This document shows, in pieces, positions 1 to 12,246 of a stretch of 55,478 nt of DNA; the first letter of the stretch is position 1; each line of letters begins with the position of its first letter. Origin of the DNA: Moniliella sp. 'wahieum' (lineage: Eukaryota; Basidiomycota; Moniliellomycetes; Moniliellales; Moniliellaceae); assembly GCA_003971905.1 (NCBI GenBank), contig RSEE01000171.1, positions 1-55,478 of the forward strand, read 5' to 3'. The translations under genes were made by a program, and so were the position numbers. The notes under the pieces are model-generated. The model ran no database searches. It was not told where the DNA came from and saw only the letters and a program-made list of their open reading frames with translations.

Positions 1-2487
1 TAAGCGACCCAACCAAGGAAGCATTGGCAAGCGGGGAGAGGGGAGGAAAGCAAGGAAGGAATGTGACCGGCCGGTCTTGCCTTTGTCGAGACAAGAACGG
101 AACACGTTTTGCTTGCGTTCATCTGGTGGGATGGAACCAGGAGCTGGTCTCTTTGGTCTCTTTGGTACTTTGTGGTTCAACGGCGGCTTTTGCTTTTTGG
201 CAGGGCCGTTGGGTTTGTGAAAAATGCTTTCATTGTCTTTTTTTTCTGTTGCTTCCCCTCCCCTCTTTTTTATGCAATGCCCACGTCTCTCTGCCTCCCA
301 TCGCCACATTGAGTAGATTCGGAGAACAAGAGGGAAGAAACACGGTGGAGAGAGTGTCTGCGCTTAAGCAGATCTGACAAATCATATCCCTCCGACGTCC
401 CAACTGTTTAATTCTTTTCGACTCTCCTTTTTATGATCTGCCCCTGACATGCTCCTCTTTTGGAATGCTGCCACCATCATTACCTCTGTCAGGAGACGGA
501 GATGGGGGAAAGGGTGCAGATGGATTGCATACATCTATGGACGCAGAGGAGGTATATGACCTCCTCAGGAAGGGGGCACAGTCGAGAGGTGGACACAGGA
601 TCTCCCAACTGATAGGAATCACGCCATAGTGCCCATACGGGCCTAGTGGGCAAGGGCCCCCTAGCACGGTGTGATTCTGACAACCTCTCCTTCCATAGAG
701 AGGTGTTTGGCTCGGATCCACAATGTATTACTGACCACACAGCAATGTACAATGTCTTCTTTTGGCGGAGGCACAAAAATAGAGATCTCCTAAGTTGGTA
801 TATTCACCCACATTCATATGAGTACCATTTCATAGTATTCTACTAGAACCGCGGATTGCACTTCTCCCTTGCCCTTCTCCGCGGCTGACCAGTACATTCT
901 CGTACAGGACGTCTACGCGAGGGAATCCTGTGTCGATTCAGAAACAGAGAGGGGAGAAGAACACATGCTAATGATCATTTTATCATGTGGTTGCTGGGGG
1001 AAACACGGACCGTAGGACGGGGACCAAAAGCACAAGGGAAATGGAAGGGCGTCGAGATTCGCTGATATTGCCACTGAATGCGGAACATTTGAGGGAGGGG
1101 AGAGCTCCGGTCCGTTCGGTCCCGTATTAACCATCGTATTTGACACCACATATTGTCGGACCCGTCCCATCAACGTCATCAACAGAAGATATCGGGGATG
1201 ATCTCAACAGTCTTACCGTCGTCAGGGCGCGGCAGCCCCCCCTTGTTGGAGAGCAAAGCGGTTGCCTTTTTACGTACGTACGGTTGCCCATGGGAGGTGA
1301 ATGGACTGATGGAAAAAGTGTTCTGCGACGCGACCGGGCACTGAGGGACGATTACTGATTACGAGGATATATGGTGGCGAGGGATGAGACGAAGATACCA
1401 AAGAAGTCAGGTCGTCCGAGACGATGTGCCAATAAGCCTCTTCGCTGTGCCTCAGCGTTCAGCTCGGCCGAAATGGGCCAAGTGTGGGCGGAGTGTGGTC
1501 AAGGCGAGGGCGAGGGAGGCGGGGATGGAAGGGAAGGGGGAGATGGGAGAGGCAGAGAGGTGCACATGTCACCCGCTTTGCTGGCCCTCAGCGCCGCCAG
1601 CAGGAAGCCTGTGATGGGATGCTTTAGGAACCGGGACCAGTGCCTGTCGCCCGGCCCTCTCTTCTTGGCGGCTACGCAATGGAGTCAACCACCCGGGGAG
1701 CGTGGGAGGAGGGGAGGGGGCGGAAGGCTGACGCAGTGCTGGTGCCTGAGCCATGGAGAAGGCACAGGCGAGCACGGGCACACGGGCGCTGTGCCTACGG
1801 GGGCGTGTGCCTGGACCAGGGTGCACAGGGTGCATCGTGTGCACCGCTGCCCAGCGCTCGCACCGCGGCAGTGGGTGAGTGTGTGGCGCAGCGGGGGGGC
1901 AGCGCCCGGCTTGGCGCGGGGGCCGGGGCTATCGACCATCGACTATCTCCCGGGCGCATGCAGCATCACATGCACAGCGCTTACACTGGGCCAGGGCGGC
2001 GCGTGGCGGTGAGGAGGTGGGTTGGGCGGCACGCGAGTGTTGATCTATGTATATATGATCGTTGATTAGTTGCCAAGTCGCGCAGAGTAGGCAGATATAC
2101 AGCAAAGCTAGCAACCCCCATCCGTATCATCAATCGCCCCGCGCCTCAGCTGGCATTTCCTCGCTTGCCCCCCCCGCATGCGCTGCGGAGCACCCGCCCC
2201 CTGCGCAGTCCCTGGGGCAGGCACCCCTTCGTCAGTCACTCGTCACTCGCCACTGCCATCAGCCGCGGCTATTATACTCGCTCTCTACAGCCCCTACTAG
2301 CTCCTACTCTCCACCCGTCTCCCACCCACGAGTCACGCCACACACACCCATCCCACAGCGGGGGCATCACGCTGCATATATATATCTTGTGCATTGGCCC
2401 CCTAGCACTACTTGGGACTTGGTCAACGTTATTGGTTGCTGTTTTGGGTAACACGAGCGCTTGCCACCACCACCCCTCGTCGCCACC
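1..2487. other. gene-free left flank / upstream region of the permease
   Basis: I see no convincing gene here. The open frames on both strands are short, mutually overlapping and lack domain-like sequence. The stretch 1480-2060 is G-rich with short GTGCA-type repeats near 1820-1850. The last few hundred bases become pyrimidine-rich, as is usual upstream of fungal start codons. Confidence 0.5.
2377..2386 (+). promoter_or_regulatory. TATA-like element upstream of permease
   Basis: An alternating TATATATATA tract lies about 100 bp before the permease ATG at 2488. The position suits a core promoter element, but the assignment rests on sequence and position only. Confidence 0.35.
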
Positions 2488-4996
2488 ATGTCCCATCTCT
2501 TCCACAGCTTCATCGATGGCTTCAAGCCCATGGAAACTGCCCCTGGTATGCCTGGCACCGGCCATGGCGGCAACGACAGCCCCAGCAGCGACGCCGAAAA
2601 GACGTCGTTGCACAAGTACGATCTGGAGGGCGATGCCGTCCAAGGCATTGCCTCTGTCGACTCCCCGCCCCGTGGCGATGCTGACGGCGCTCCCGAAGCG
2701 CCCAAGCTGCAGCGCCACCTCAATCAGCGCCACATGCAGATGATTGCCTTTGGCGGCAGGTGCGTAGTCTCCTTTTCTGTTTTATTCCCTTGTTTTGCCA
2801 CCGCGCTCGTTCGAGGGTGTTTTGCTGTTGTGTGCCCCGAGAGCCCTGTACTAACCCTCTTTTTTATCGGATTGGGCATGCAGTATCGGTACGGGTCTGT
2901 TCATCGGGTCCGGCGGAGTGTACCAGACGGGTGGACCTGGGTTCCTGATGCTAGACTACCTGTTGATCGCTAGCATGTTGCTCTGCGTGGTGCTTGACCT
3001 AGGCGAAATGGGAACGCTCTTTCCCATCTCTGGCTCTTTTGCTGCTTACTCCACTCGGTTCATCTCCCCTGCATGGGGCTTTGCTATGGGGTGGAACTAC
3101 TGGATGCAATGGTTCATTGTCCTTCCTCTTGAACTGACCGCCGCCACGATCGTCATTCGTTTTTGGGATCCCAACGAGAACATCAGCCCAGGTGTGTGGC
3201 TCGTGATTTTCATCGTCGTCATTGGGTTCATCAATTTCTTTGGTGTTCGGGGCTACGGCGAGTTTGAGAGCTTTGCGTCCATCATCAAGATCATGTATGT
3301 CTCCTTCCTCCCTTCTTTCCTCTTGCATCCCTTGGCTTTTGGGCGTAACACGCCTTACTTGACTCATCGCCTTCGGACACTGACTCTTTCTTCTTTCTTC
3401 CCACAGTGCCGTGCTGGGCTTCATTAGTACGAATCTCTTTTCGTTAGGGTGGGTTAAAGATGTTCGGAGATGGATGGGCTAACTTTTTTCTGTGTCTGTT
3501 TGTTATTAGTTTGTGGCAGTGTCATCTCGGCCGGTGGAGCTCCGTCGCACGAAAACATTGGCAACCGATACTGGTCGCCACCCTCGGCTGCCTTCAAAAA
3601 TGGCTTCCAGGGGTTCTGCTCAGTATTTACGTCGGCCGCGTTTGCCTTTGCCGGTATGTGCATCCAGCCCCCCGCCCACTACCTCACCTCCTCGAATCCT
3701 TGGCACGTATGCAACACTAACTAGAAACCCATCTGGCACATACAGGGACCGAACTGATCGGTCTTGCCGCTGCCGAGTCGCAGAACCCACGGAAGGACAT
3801 GCCCAAAGCGGCCAAACAAGTCTTCTTCCGTATCATGCTTTTTACGTGGCCTCGCTGTTGGTCGTCACGCTCATTGTCGATCCTGACAACCCACGGTTGA
3901 CGGGCACTTCGTCGTACGATGCGCGCGCTAGCCCCTTTGTGATTGCGATCCAGATTGGTAAGATTCATGCGTTGCCGTCGGTGTTCAACGCGGTGATTTT
4001 GGTTTCGGTCTTGTCGGTGGGCAATTCGGCTGTGTACGGAGGGTCGCGTACATTGACGGCGCTGGCTCAGATGGGCCAGGCGCCACCGCTGTTCAAGTAC
4101 ATTGACCGTAAAGGTCGTCCGTTGCCAGCGGTCATCCTCAGTTTGGCCATGGGCTTCCTCTCGTTCTTGATTTACTCGGCATCGCAAAGTGATGTGTTTA
4201 CGTGGCTGCTGGCTCTCAGTGGACTGTCGACCATCTTTTCTTGTTAGTTCCTTCCTCCTCTTCCTTGCTTCTTGAGTGTTTGCGCACGGTCATTGTGCAG
4301 GCCAGAGTTGCAGCTAACTGGCGTTTTTTTGCGTCTCTGTCTCGTTCCACAGGGGGATCCGTCACGTTTTGCCATTTCCGTTTCCGTCAAGCGTGGGCGT
4401 ATCATGGACACACGTTAGAGGAACTTCCATGGAAGGCACCTACCGGCATGTTTGGATCCATTTGGGGCACATCCTTCTGTACTTTGGTGGTACGTTGATA
4501 ATTGTTCAGTGATTGTGCTTCGGCCCAACAATCGCTCCCTGTATAATATGCGAGTCTAGGAAAAGTGACGACAGTCGTGCTGACTCCCTCATCTCTATCT
4601 TTCCTCTTCGGGTCGTTGCTCTTCCTGCTCCAGGTCATTTTTGAGATCATCATTGGCGCCTGGCCGATCGCGTCGGACTCGACCGCCACTCCTTCGGACC
4701 GTGCGATTGTGTTTTTCCAAGATTGCCTCGCTATCCCGGTCGTCATGCTCTTCTTCTTTGTTGGTTTGCTGGACTGGGACAGCGTGTTCCGCACCGCTTG
4801 GAACGTGACGTATGTTGGCCCCGTGCCCGTGTGGGCATGGCCGACCAAGGTGTGGGCCGACTCCAAGTTCCGCCGGATCGAAGACATTGACATTACCACC
4901 GGCCGACGTCTCATCCCTCTTGACGTTCTCCGACAAGAGCGCGAGGAGGCACGGCACCAACCGTTCGTAAAGAAAGTCTGGAGCTTCTTCTTCTAA
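2488..4996 (+). CDS. amino-acid permease, GAP1/YAT type (APC superfamily), seven exons, one frame break
   Basis: Plasma-membrane amino-acid/proton symporter of the fungal GAP1-type APC family. Exons: 2488-2759, 2884-3294, 3407-3426, 3510-3653, 3746-4242, 4353-4489, 4634-4996; all junctions GT-AG. The ATG sits in CGCCACCATG. The protein starts with a hydrophilic cytosolic tail of about 85 residues. It then shows the family signature FGGSIGTGLFIGSG, the GEMGTLFPISGSF and WNYWMQW segments, SHENIGNRYW, FAGTELIGLAAAE and STIFSWGS, followed by the hydrophobic end and a cytosolic tail ending VKKVWSFFF. The frame breaks inside exon 5 at a T5 run (3839-3843): before it reads VFFRIMLF, after it YVASLLVV. 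Adding one base makes the exon total exactly 615 codons (614 aa), a normal size. I read this as a sequence error rather than a pseudogene. Substrate range cannot be told from the sequence. Confidence 0.9.
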
Positions 4997-5390
4997 CAGG
5001 GTGTCCTGCCTTTCGTCTCTCTCCCTACTAGCTCTCTCCTGTTGGTCCCTCACCGAGCACTAACACCATTATATACCGTCTATACTTCTCTATATCCCCC
5101 CCCCATTCTCTGTACATTCTGCTGTACGCTTCTCAGAGACGTGCTTTCGTGACCCCCCTCTCCTCTCACGTTTTGGCTCTCCGGGATATCTTACCCTACT
5201 ACTACTTGTACCTGGAGGTGGCATGTGCCTCCTGATGTCTCCCCTCGCATTGCCCCTACGGTCCAAGCCAGGATGTGCACACGGCGCTCTTTTCGTTCCC
5301 ACATGGGGACGAGCTTTTTGACGACTGTTACGATGAAATGACTTTGCTTTATTCTTGCTCTTGTTCCGTTGCATGATGATAATCGCGGCA

Positions 5391-7080
5391 AGGTCATAAC
5401 GCTCTCATCCAAAGGGTCCCTATCTAGTTACATATACTGCCTTTGACCACCTTGGCTTCCCACTCCCACTGATGCCTGATGGTTGTGGATTCAGGCGGGT
5501 CCCGTCGATAGGTATGAACGAACTCTGATTGATAGGTCTGGCAGCTGTGCAGTGGGCGTATTGATTGTCGTACAATTGCAAAACTATATACGCCCTCCGC
5601 CTCCACGGAAGCACTTGGTACCGCGGCTCAGCTTTCCTGATCACCTCTCTTGTCGCGTGATTGCAGTCCAGTCCTGGCGTCTTGATCATCTCGCATTCGA
5701 TGCGTCTCGCTTCTCAACAGAGCACAATCGTTACAACGTGTCGGAGGGAGAGAAGCAGGTGTGCATTAACCCCAACACGCAGGATGCGTCTGGCCTTTGC
5801 ACAGCGTTGGTCAGGTGGACGAGATGGCCAGGGCGCAAGTGCGCGTGTGTGACCACAGTGATATACGATGGTGGATGCATGGCACCTGGGCACACTGCCA
5901 CCCGCAGGTGCACCCTGGTGCACTGCGCCCGCCGGGCGGAATGGCTGGCAGCGGAAGGCGTGCAAAGCAAGGGGCACAATCGACACTCTACCACCGCCGA
6001 TCATCGATCATCGATCGCCGATCACCGGTCCCGTAACCCGTGTTGAGTGGCAATCCATCCCGTCGGGCAGTTGCCGGGGTCCGTTTCGGCCCATCCTCCT
6101 CCGCCTCCTACCCCCCCACCCCACACCATCTCCACCACTGTCCATGACGCCCACGCCTCTCCGCGAGACATCCAATCCGCCACAGACGACGACTGCACGC
6201 AGCGCGATGGACGATCCACTCCACCTCCCGGCGCTCAAGAGTGTCGGGCCTCGTCCCCGGCCTGCGCGCCGCACGCTGCCCCAGCCCCCGCTCGCTACGC
6301 CCCCTGTTCCCCCTGTCGCCTCGCCCACCATGCCACCCTCGCCTCCCTCGGTTGCCTCTCCTCCGCTGCCCAACATGCCTTCCTGGCCCACTTCTCGCTC
6401 GGTCTTTGCGTCTCGCCTGGCCTCGCGCCACCCCCTCCCCGCCACATCACCCACCCCGCCCCTGCCGCCTCCATCCACACGCCCAACAGCGCACGATCTA
6501 CCCACCCCTCCTACCCACGACTCGCCACTTTCTCCTCTTGCGCGGCAGATGGGTCCGCGGCACCGTCGGACCGACAGCGGACGTCGACCGCTCCCTTCCC
6601 TTCCTGTCCCAGCTACTGGCCCCGATCCCTTTTCCCCGCCCCCGAACTCGGCCACTCCTACTTTTTCTTCGCCCATCGTCACCAGCAGTGCACAGGAAGA
6701 TACTAGGGCGGTACCTGCGTCCCCTCCTGACGACGTTGCGTCGGACGATGTGGCCCAGACCAAGACGGATGCGGTGAGCAGGGCGCCCATGGCCGTACCA
6801 ACCTTCTCCTTTGCGGGTCCCGACGAGGAAGGGGAAGAGGAAAAGGACGAGGAAGAGGAGGAACCCAGTTCGATAGTCGTCCATACCATCTCGGTGGGTT
6901 CCGACGAAAATGAACCCACGGGACGCGCACCGGTCGTGCCTTCGTTTTCGTTCGATGCACCTGAGGAGGAGGATACGGACGTCCCTCGCCCTGTTGTGCC
7001 TACTATCTCGTTTGGTGACGAGGAGGAGGAGGAGGAGGAGGAGGAGGAAAATGTCCCGTCCATTCCCAGGATCTCCTTCA
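5391..7080. repeat. 1.69-kb tandem duplication, left unit
   Basis: This unit starts at AGGTCATAACGCTCTC (5391) and is repeated immediately at 7081, offset 1690 bp. It includes about 750 bp of upstream DNA and most of the acidic-protein gene. It ends inside the coding region, where GGATCTCCTTC is joined abruptly to the unit start. The two units differ at only a few sites, mostly single-base indels. Confidence 0.93.
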
Positions 7081-7136
7081 AGGTCATAACGCTCTCATCC
7101 AAAGGGTCCCTATCTAGTTACATATACTGCCTTTGA
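6144..7136 (+). pseudogene. acidic Pro/Ser-rich protein, left copy, 3'-truncated by the duplication
   Basis: An open frame of 330 codons starting ATG ACG CCC ACG, preceded by a pyrimidine/CCAC leader. The N-terminal half is Pro/Ser/Thr-rich. The C-terminal half repeats a pattern of a short hydrophobic block (PTFSF, HTISV, PSFSF, PTISF, PRISF), each followed by a run of Glu/Asp. The tandem-duplication junction at about 7080 replaces the natural end (present in the right copy) with about 18 unrelated residues read from the upstream DNA of the next unit. I do not recognise the family. The repeated P-x-I-S-F plus acid pattern looks like a set of short linear interaction motifs, which is inference. 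No signal peptide or membrane segment is seen. Confidence 0.6.
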
Positions 7137-8768
7137 CCACCTTGGCTTCCCACTCCCACTGATGCCTGATGGTTGTGGATTCAGGCGGGTCCCGTCGATA
7201 GGTATGAACGAACTCTGATTGATAGGTCTGGCAGCTGTGCAGTGGGCGTATTGATTGTCGTACAATTGCAAAACTATATACGCCCTCCGCCTCCACGGAA
7301 GCACTTGGTACCGCGGCTCAGCTTTCCTGATCACCTCTCTTGTCGCGTGATTGCAGTCCAGTCCTGGCGTCTTGATCATCTCGCATTCGATGCGTCTCGC
7401 TTCTCAACAGAGCACAATCGTTACAACGTGTCGGAGGGAGAGAAGCAGGTGTGCATTAACCCCAACACGCAGGATGCGTCTGGCCTTTGCACAGCGTTGG
7501 TCAGGTGGACGAGATGGCCAGGGCGCAAGTGCGCGTGTGTGACCACAGTGATATACGATGGTGGATGCATGGCACCTGGGCACACTGCCACCCGCAGGTG
7601 CACCCTGGTGCACTGCGCCCGCCGGGCGGAATGGCTGGCAGCGGAAGGCGTGCAAAGCAAGGGGCACAATCGACACTCTACCACCGCCGATCATCGATCA
7701 TCGATCGCCGATCACCGGTCCCGTAACCCGTGTTGAGTGGCAATCCATCCCGTCGGGCAGTTGCCGGGGTCCGTTTCGGCCATCCTCCTCCGCCTCCTAC
7801 CCCCACCACCCCACACCATCTCCACCACTGTCCATGACGCCCACGCCTCTCCGCGAGACATCCAATCCGCCACAGACGACGACTGCACGCAGCGCGATGG
7901 ACGATCCACTCCACCTCCCGGCGCTCAAGAGTGTCGGGCCTCGTCCCCGGCCTGCGCGCCGCACGCTGCCCCAGCCCCCGCTCGCTACGCCCCCTGTTCC
8001 CCCTGTCGCCTCGCCCACCATGCCACCCTCGCCTCCCTCGGTTGCCTCTCCTCCGCTGCCCAACATGCCTTCCTGGCCCACTTCTCGCTCGGTCTTTGCG
8101 TCTCGCCTGGCCTCGCGCCACCCCCTCCCCGCCACATCACCCACCCCGCCCCTGCCGCCTCCATCCACACGCCCAACGCGCACGATCTACCCACCCCTCC
8201 TACCCACGACTCGCCACTTTCTCCTCTTGCGCGGCAGATGGGTCCGCGGCACCGTCGGACCGACAGCGGACGTCGACCGCTCCCTTCCCTTCCTGTCCCA
8301 GCTACTGGCCCCGATCCCTTTTCCCCGCCCCCGAACTCGGCCACTCCTACTTTTTCTTCGCCCATCGTCACCAGCAGTGCACAGGAAGATACTAGGGCGG
8401 TACCTGCGTCCCCTCCTGACGACGTTGCGTCGGACGATGTGGCCCAGACCAAGACGGATGCGGTGAGCAGGGCGCCCATGGCCGTACCAACCTTCTCCTT
8501 TGCGGGTCCCGACGAGGAAGGGGAAGAGGAAAAGGACGAGGAAGAGGAGGAACCCAGTTCGATAGTCGTCCATACCATCTCGGTGGGTTCCGACGAAAAT
8601 GAACCCACGGGACGCGCACCGGTCGTGCCTTCGTTTTCGTTCGATGCACCTGAGGAGGAGGATACGGACGTCCCTCGCCCTGTTGTGCCTACTATCTCGT
8701 TTGGTGACGAGGAGGAGGAGGAGGAGGAGGAGGAGGAAAATGTCCCGTCCATTCCCAGGATCTCCTTC
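7081..8768. repeat. 1.69-kb tandem duplication, right unit
   Basis: Second copy of the 5391-7080 unit, continuing into unique sequence after TCTCCTTC at 8768. Differences from the left unit include CGGCC versus CGGCCC near 7778, the C/A pattern near 7800, and AACGCG versus AACAGCG at 8177. All are small indels or slippage-type changes, so the duplication is either very recent or an assembly artefact. Confidence 0.93.
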
Positions 8769-8921
8769 GGGGACGACGATGAGGAGGAACAAGATAACCA
8801 TAAACGCCAAATGAAACTACTGTTCACTTACGATGAGGCGGACCGTCCTCCCCGCTTTGCCCAAAAGGGTCGCGTGGGACGCCGACAAAAGAATTTTTAC
8901 GGCCCATGCTTGACGGGTTAA
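7834..8921 (+). CDS. acidic Pro/Ser-rich protein, right copy with natural 3' end, one frame break
   Basis: Same gene as the left copy but with its own C-terminus. After PRISF it continues through an acidic GDDDEEE block, then a basic tail with DEADRPPRF and GRVGRRQKNFYG, ending at 8921. Compared with the left copy one A is missing after 8177, which shifts the frame in the middle of the Pro-rich region. With that base the protein would be about 363 residues. The left copy is intact across this site, so the likeliest truth is one functional gene whose assembly has a base error and possibly a false duplication. Family unknown. I looked for a LIM or zinc-binding domain downstream of the P-I-S-F blocks and did not find one. 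Confidence 0.6.
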
Positions 8922-10363
8922 GCCGTATGGTGGTGGATTGTACCCACAGTCACTAGTCAGGAGAAAGTCGACACAAAGTGTGGTCACGAAATGATCATCT
9001 CTACTAGTCTTTAGCAAAGCACGCAGGTAGAGTTGGGCTGCGCCAGTCTACTCGGCATGTTCAATGCGCTGGAAAGAATGGAGGGTGCAGCCCCATGTTT
9101 ACTTCACTGCATCAACCAGAGAGTGCAGTAGAACTAGTAGTCTTTCGCTCGTATCTTAATGGCTCTGAGATCGGACGCGGGATAGACCCGATGTGAAGGG
9201 TGAAGATCTGTGTGGGTGTATCTCGTCACGATAGCAAATCGAGCGAAAGGTTGGCCTGATGGGAGGTTACTGCACCTTCAACACCTTCAATTATGGTGAG
9301 GAGAACAACGCACAGGTGTGATCGATGCGAGTTTTCTTCTCGGACAAGAGGGCCATTGAGGGTCATGTATCGAATTTATCCTTGATCCTCCCGGCGTTGA
9401 TCCATTCAAATGCCTTTTTTCAGATGTGAGGACAAACACGGTCTACATTGGAGTTGGGCTGCAGGCGGGGAACGCGAGTAGCGTACCAGGGCAAAGCGGA
9501 GGCGGCGGATATCCAGATACTTTGAGGGAACTGACATGCATGACAGGATGACATGATGACAGGTGACGACATGGCGTCAGCGCCATGTCCCTCTCGTCCA
9601 GGGGAAGGAGAAATGAGCAGCAGCGGAATAGCGTGGCTGTGGGAGGGAAGAAGAAGACAGATTTTACCCGTTAAGCTTCTATTACAAACAATTGGTTTCA
9701 TCAGTTTGTTTCTTCACAGTTTGTGGTTCGTCTGGGTAGTGGGTGGCGTCCGGACGGAGTGGTTGGCTCTTGTGCGGGGGTGGGACGAGGGATGGGACGT
9801 GCGACCTTGTGGGATGGGGGTGTGGACGGGGTGGCGAAAAGAAAGGACACGTCGCCACAGTGAGTAGCTAGCGAGCGCAGGCGAGTGCCGTTTCGTATGA
9901 AATGCCCATCGCATGCATGATGCATGATGTCATGGGGGATGGAGTGGGAAATCAGATGCATCTGATGGAGGCTTGGCGGGTGGGCTTGGCCGAAGCGTGA
10001 TCAACTCAGCTGAGCAGCGCCCACCCGTGACGCAGTGCAGTCAGTACATAGTCATCGATCATCCTGACGGCTGTCACCGATGTGGTCGCATCTGATAACC
10101 AGTAAGAGATGCACGCAGCCCAGCTGATAATTAATTTGCCCACCCATTCTTCGCGTCGGGAATCATTTCTCGCTGCTGATCCGCCGGGTGTGGTCCTCTG
10201 GCTGCGCAGATGCCATCGGCTTTGGCGTTACTCCGGTAGTCTTCCCGCCTACGGCCTGCGTCCTGTTGGTCTTCTTTTCCTGCCACCACCTTTCCCTCTC
10301 CTCCTCCTCCCCATCCCCATCTCCATCTCCATCCCCATCCCATCCCCATCTCCATCCCCCACC
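8922..10363. other. intergenic region with ATGCATGA-type repeats
   Basis: No gene is supported. Contents: a short GTCAC heptad pair at 8949-8960, ATGACA/ACATGA-rich DNA around 9535-9570, and the exact 18-mer CATGCATGATGCATGATG at 9912-9929, which recurs at 41664-41681. The last 100 bp before 10364 are rich in CCATCTCCATCCC hexamers, probably the leader of the next gene. Confidence 0.5.
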
Positions 10364-12100
10364 ATGGCTGCTGCTGGACGCGTGTCTGCCTCGGAGCTCG
10401 ACGCTGTCCTCTCCCCTCCCGCGGGGGTACGGACGATTGCCGTGCTGGGCGCCTCGTACGCCGGCCACCGGGCCGTGCAGGTGCTTGCGCCCTCGCTCCC
10501 ACCGCACTGGCGCCTCGTTGTGCTGGAGCGCAACACCCATGCCCCACACCTCTACGCCCTGCCGCGCATGACCGTCGTCACTGGCCACGAGCGCAAAGTC
10601 TTCATCCCGTACGACCGGCTGTTTGCCTCTGCCTCCACCTTGATCCCGCCGTCGCAGGGCGGCCACGCTTTGGTCCAAGCTTGCATCAGCTCGGTCGATG
10701 TGGCCCAGAACCGGGTCGGGTTCCGTCCGCTCGATGCCACCGGTGCCACGGGCCAGGAACGATGGTTGCAAGCGGACTACATTGTGTATGCGCTGGCTCG
10801 GACTTGCCCAGCCCGATCAAACCTCTGGTCTCCGTCTCGGTCTCCGTCTCGGTCTCCGTCTCGGTCCCGTCTCGGTCTGACTCGGACGGAGCGGCGTACA
10901 ATGGCAGCAAACGCAGTGGCATTGCGTTTCTTGAGCAAGCGCAACGCCATCCAGGACGCTGGTTCGGTCTTGGTCATTGGCGGGGGCGCATTGGCGTCCA
11001 ACTGGCCGGGGACATCGCCGAGCGCTTCCCGAAAAACAGGTCACCCTGACCCACAGCCGTACCCTACTGCCTCGCTTCCATTCGTGGATGCACACCCAGG
11101 CCAGCCAAACGCTCGAAGCGTTGGGCGTCAAGCTCGTCCTTGGATCTAGGGTCGACCTCCGCTCGCTCACGCCTACCTCCAAGTCCATTCGGTTGGAGAA
11201 CGGACAAGAACTGCAGGCTGATCTGATTGTACGTCCACCTCCGCTTGCCTTGCCTTGCCTTGCCTTGCCTCCCCTCCTCTTCGCTTTGCGGTGGGTCGGT
11301 GCGTGTGCGTGTGCACGGTAGAGCGTGTTCTGTCGTCCTGACATCTACCTTTTTCTTTGTAGCTCTCCTGTCTTGGGCAGAAAGCCAACACGCACTTCCT
11401 CCCGGCCGACACGATCAGTTCTTCGGGCATGGCAGGGTGCAGCCCACGATGCAGCTGCAAGGCTACCCACATGTATTTGTCATTGGCGATGTAGCCGATG
11501 CGTTTGGCGCGATCAACGCCGGCCACACGGCCTGGGACCAAGCAACCGTCGCAGGAGAGAACCTCCTCAGCTTGATCGCCAACCAAACTGACGACCAGAA
11601 ACCGTCGGGCTCGGCTAGCACACCTCTCCCTCTTGATCGTGCTACCAGACAACCAAGCTGGGACTGCCACGCCCACTCCCACTCCCACTGCCACGACTGC
11701 TACCACCACGACTGCTACCACCACGACTACAGCCCCGCCTCGGCCACCGCTGCACCGCCTACACAGAGTCAAAAGATACATGCACATGTAGCGGATGCGA
11801 CTGCGTGCTAGCGCCCGAAGAACACGAATAGTCCTATCTCCGTTCGCGCCAGCCAGCACTGCACCCACCTTGCCCGACCGCGAACGCGAACGCGAAGGTG
11901 AACGCGAAGGTGGACGTGCGCGGGAACTCAAGCAGTACCAGCCCACGCCGCCGGCCATCAAGGTATCTCTTGGTCTGAGCCGGTCCATTCGCCAAACCCA
12001 GGCGGGACAGTTGATCGCAGGCGAGGGCGGCGCCGAGGACCTCAATGCCTTGAGCATGTGGACCCGCAGGGGAATCCCCACGGACAACTTGGATCTCTGA
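10364..12100 (+). pseudogene. AIFM2/FSP1-like FAD-NAD(P)H oxidoreductase, frame broken at several points
   Basis: Resembles the AMID/AIFM2 branch of pyridine-nucleotide-disulfide oxidoreductases (FAD-dependent, NAD(P)H-oxidising, usually membrane- or mitochondria-associated). Visible features: ATG at 10364 in ACCATGG; N-terminal FAD dinucleotide fold IAVLGASYAGHRAV; VLERNTHAPHLYALPRM; NAD-binding motif VLVIGGGALGVQLAGDIAE; the late FAD motif VFVIGDVADAFGAINAGHTA; and C-terminal PPAIKVSLGL followed by MWTRRGIP. These pieces lie in three frames. Breaks are inferred near 10795 (GG for GGG), 10945, 10993, 11030 and about 11420, mostly one base short in a run. An intron is likely from 11229 (GTACGT) to about 11362. 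A TCTCGG/TCTCCG repeat (about 10830-10865) and CACGACTGCTAC-type repeats (about 11670-11730) interrupt the conserved core. Either a poorly polished gene or a decaying one. Confidence 0.7.
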
Positions 12101-12190
12101 TGGGATGCAGCGTACGCTTACCCCCCCCTGTTCCTCGGGGTAGGTATGGGCAAGGAGACGAGCACGGGCACGGGGACGCACGCGGGTCAC

Positions 12191-12246
12191 GGTACAGGGT
12201 ACGGGGTACGCGGTACGCGGTACGAGGTACACGTTACGAGGTACGG
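12191..12246. repeat. GGTAC heptad array (7-bp period, 8 units)
   Basis: Cores start at 12191, 12198, 12205, 12212, 12219, 12226, 12233 and 12240, exactly seven bases apart. Seven are GGTAC and one is GTTAC. The two spacer bases vary (AG, GG, GC, GC, GA, AC, GA, GG). The array lies about 90 bp downstream of the AIFM2-like stop. Confidence 0.9.

Noticed and set aside
1371..2114. Several overlapping 80-210-codon frames in both directions
   Set aside because: All are GC-driven frames in G-rich repeats, mutually overlapping, without domain features.
8769..9400. Possible LIM domain after the P-x-I-S-F acidic repeats
   Set aside because: I looked for paired Cys/His motifs in all plus frames after 8768 and found none before or after the stop at 8921.
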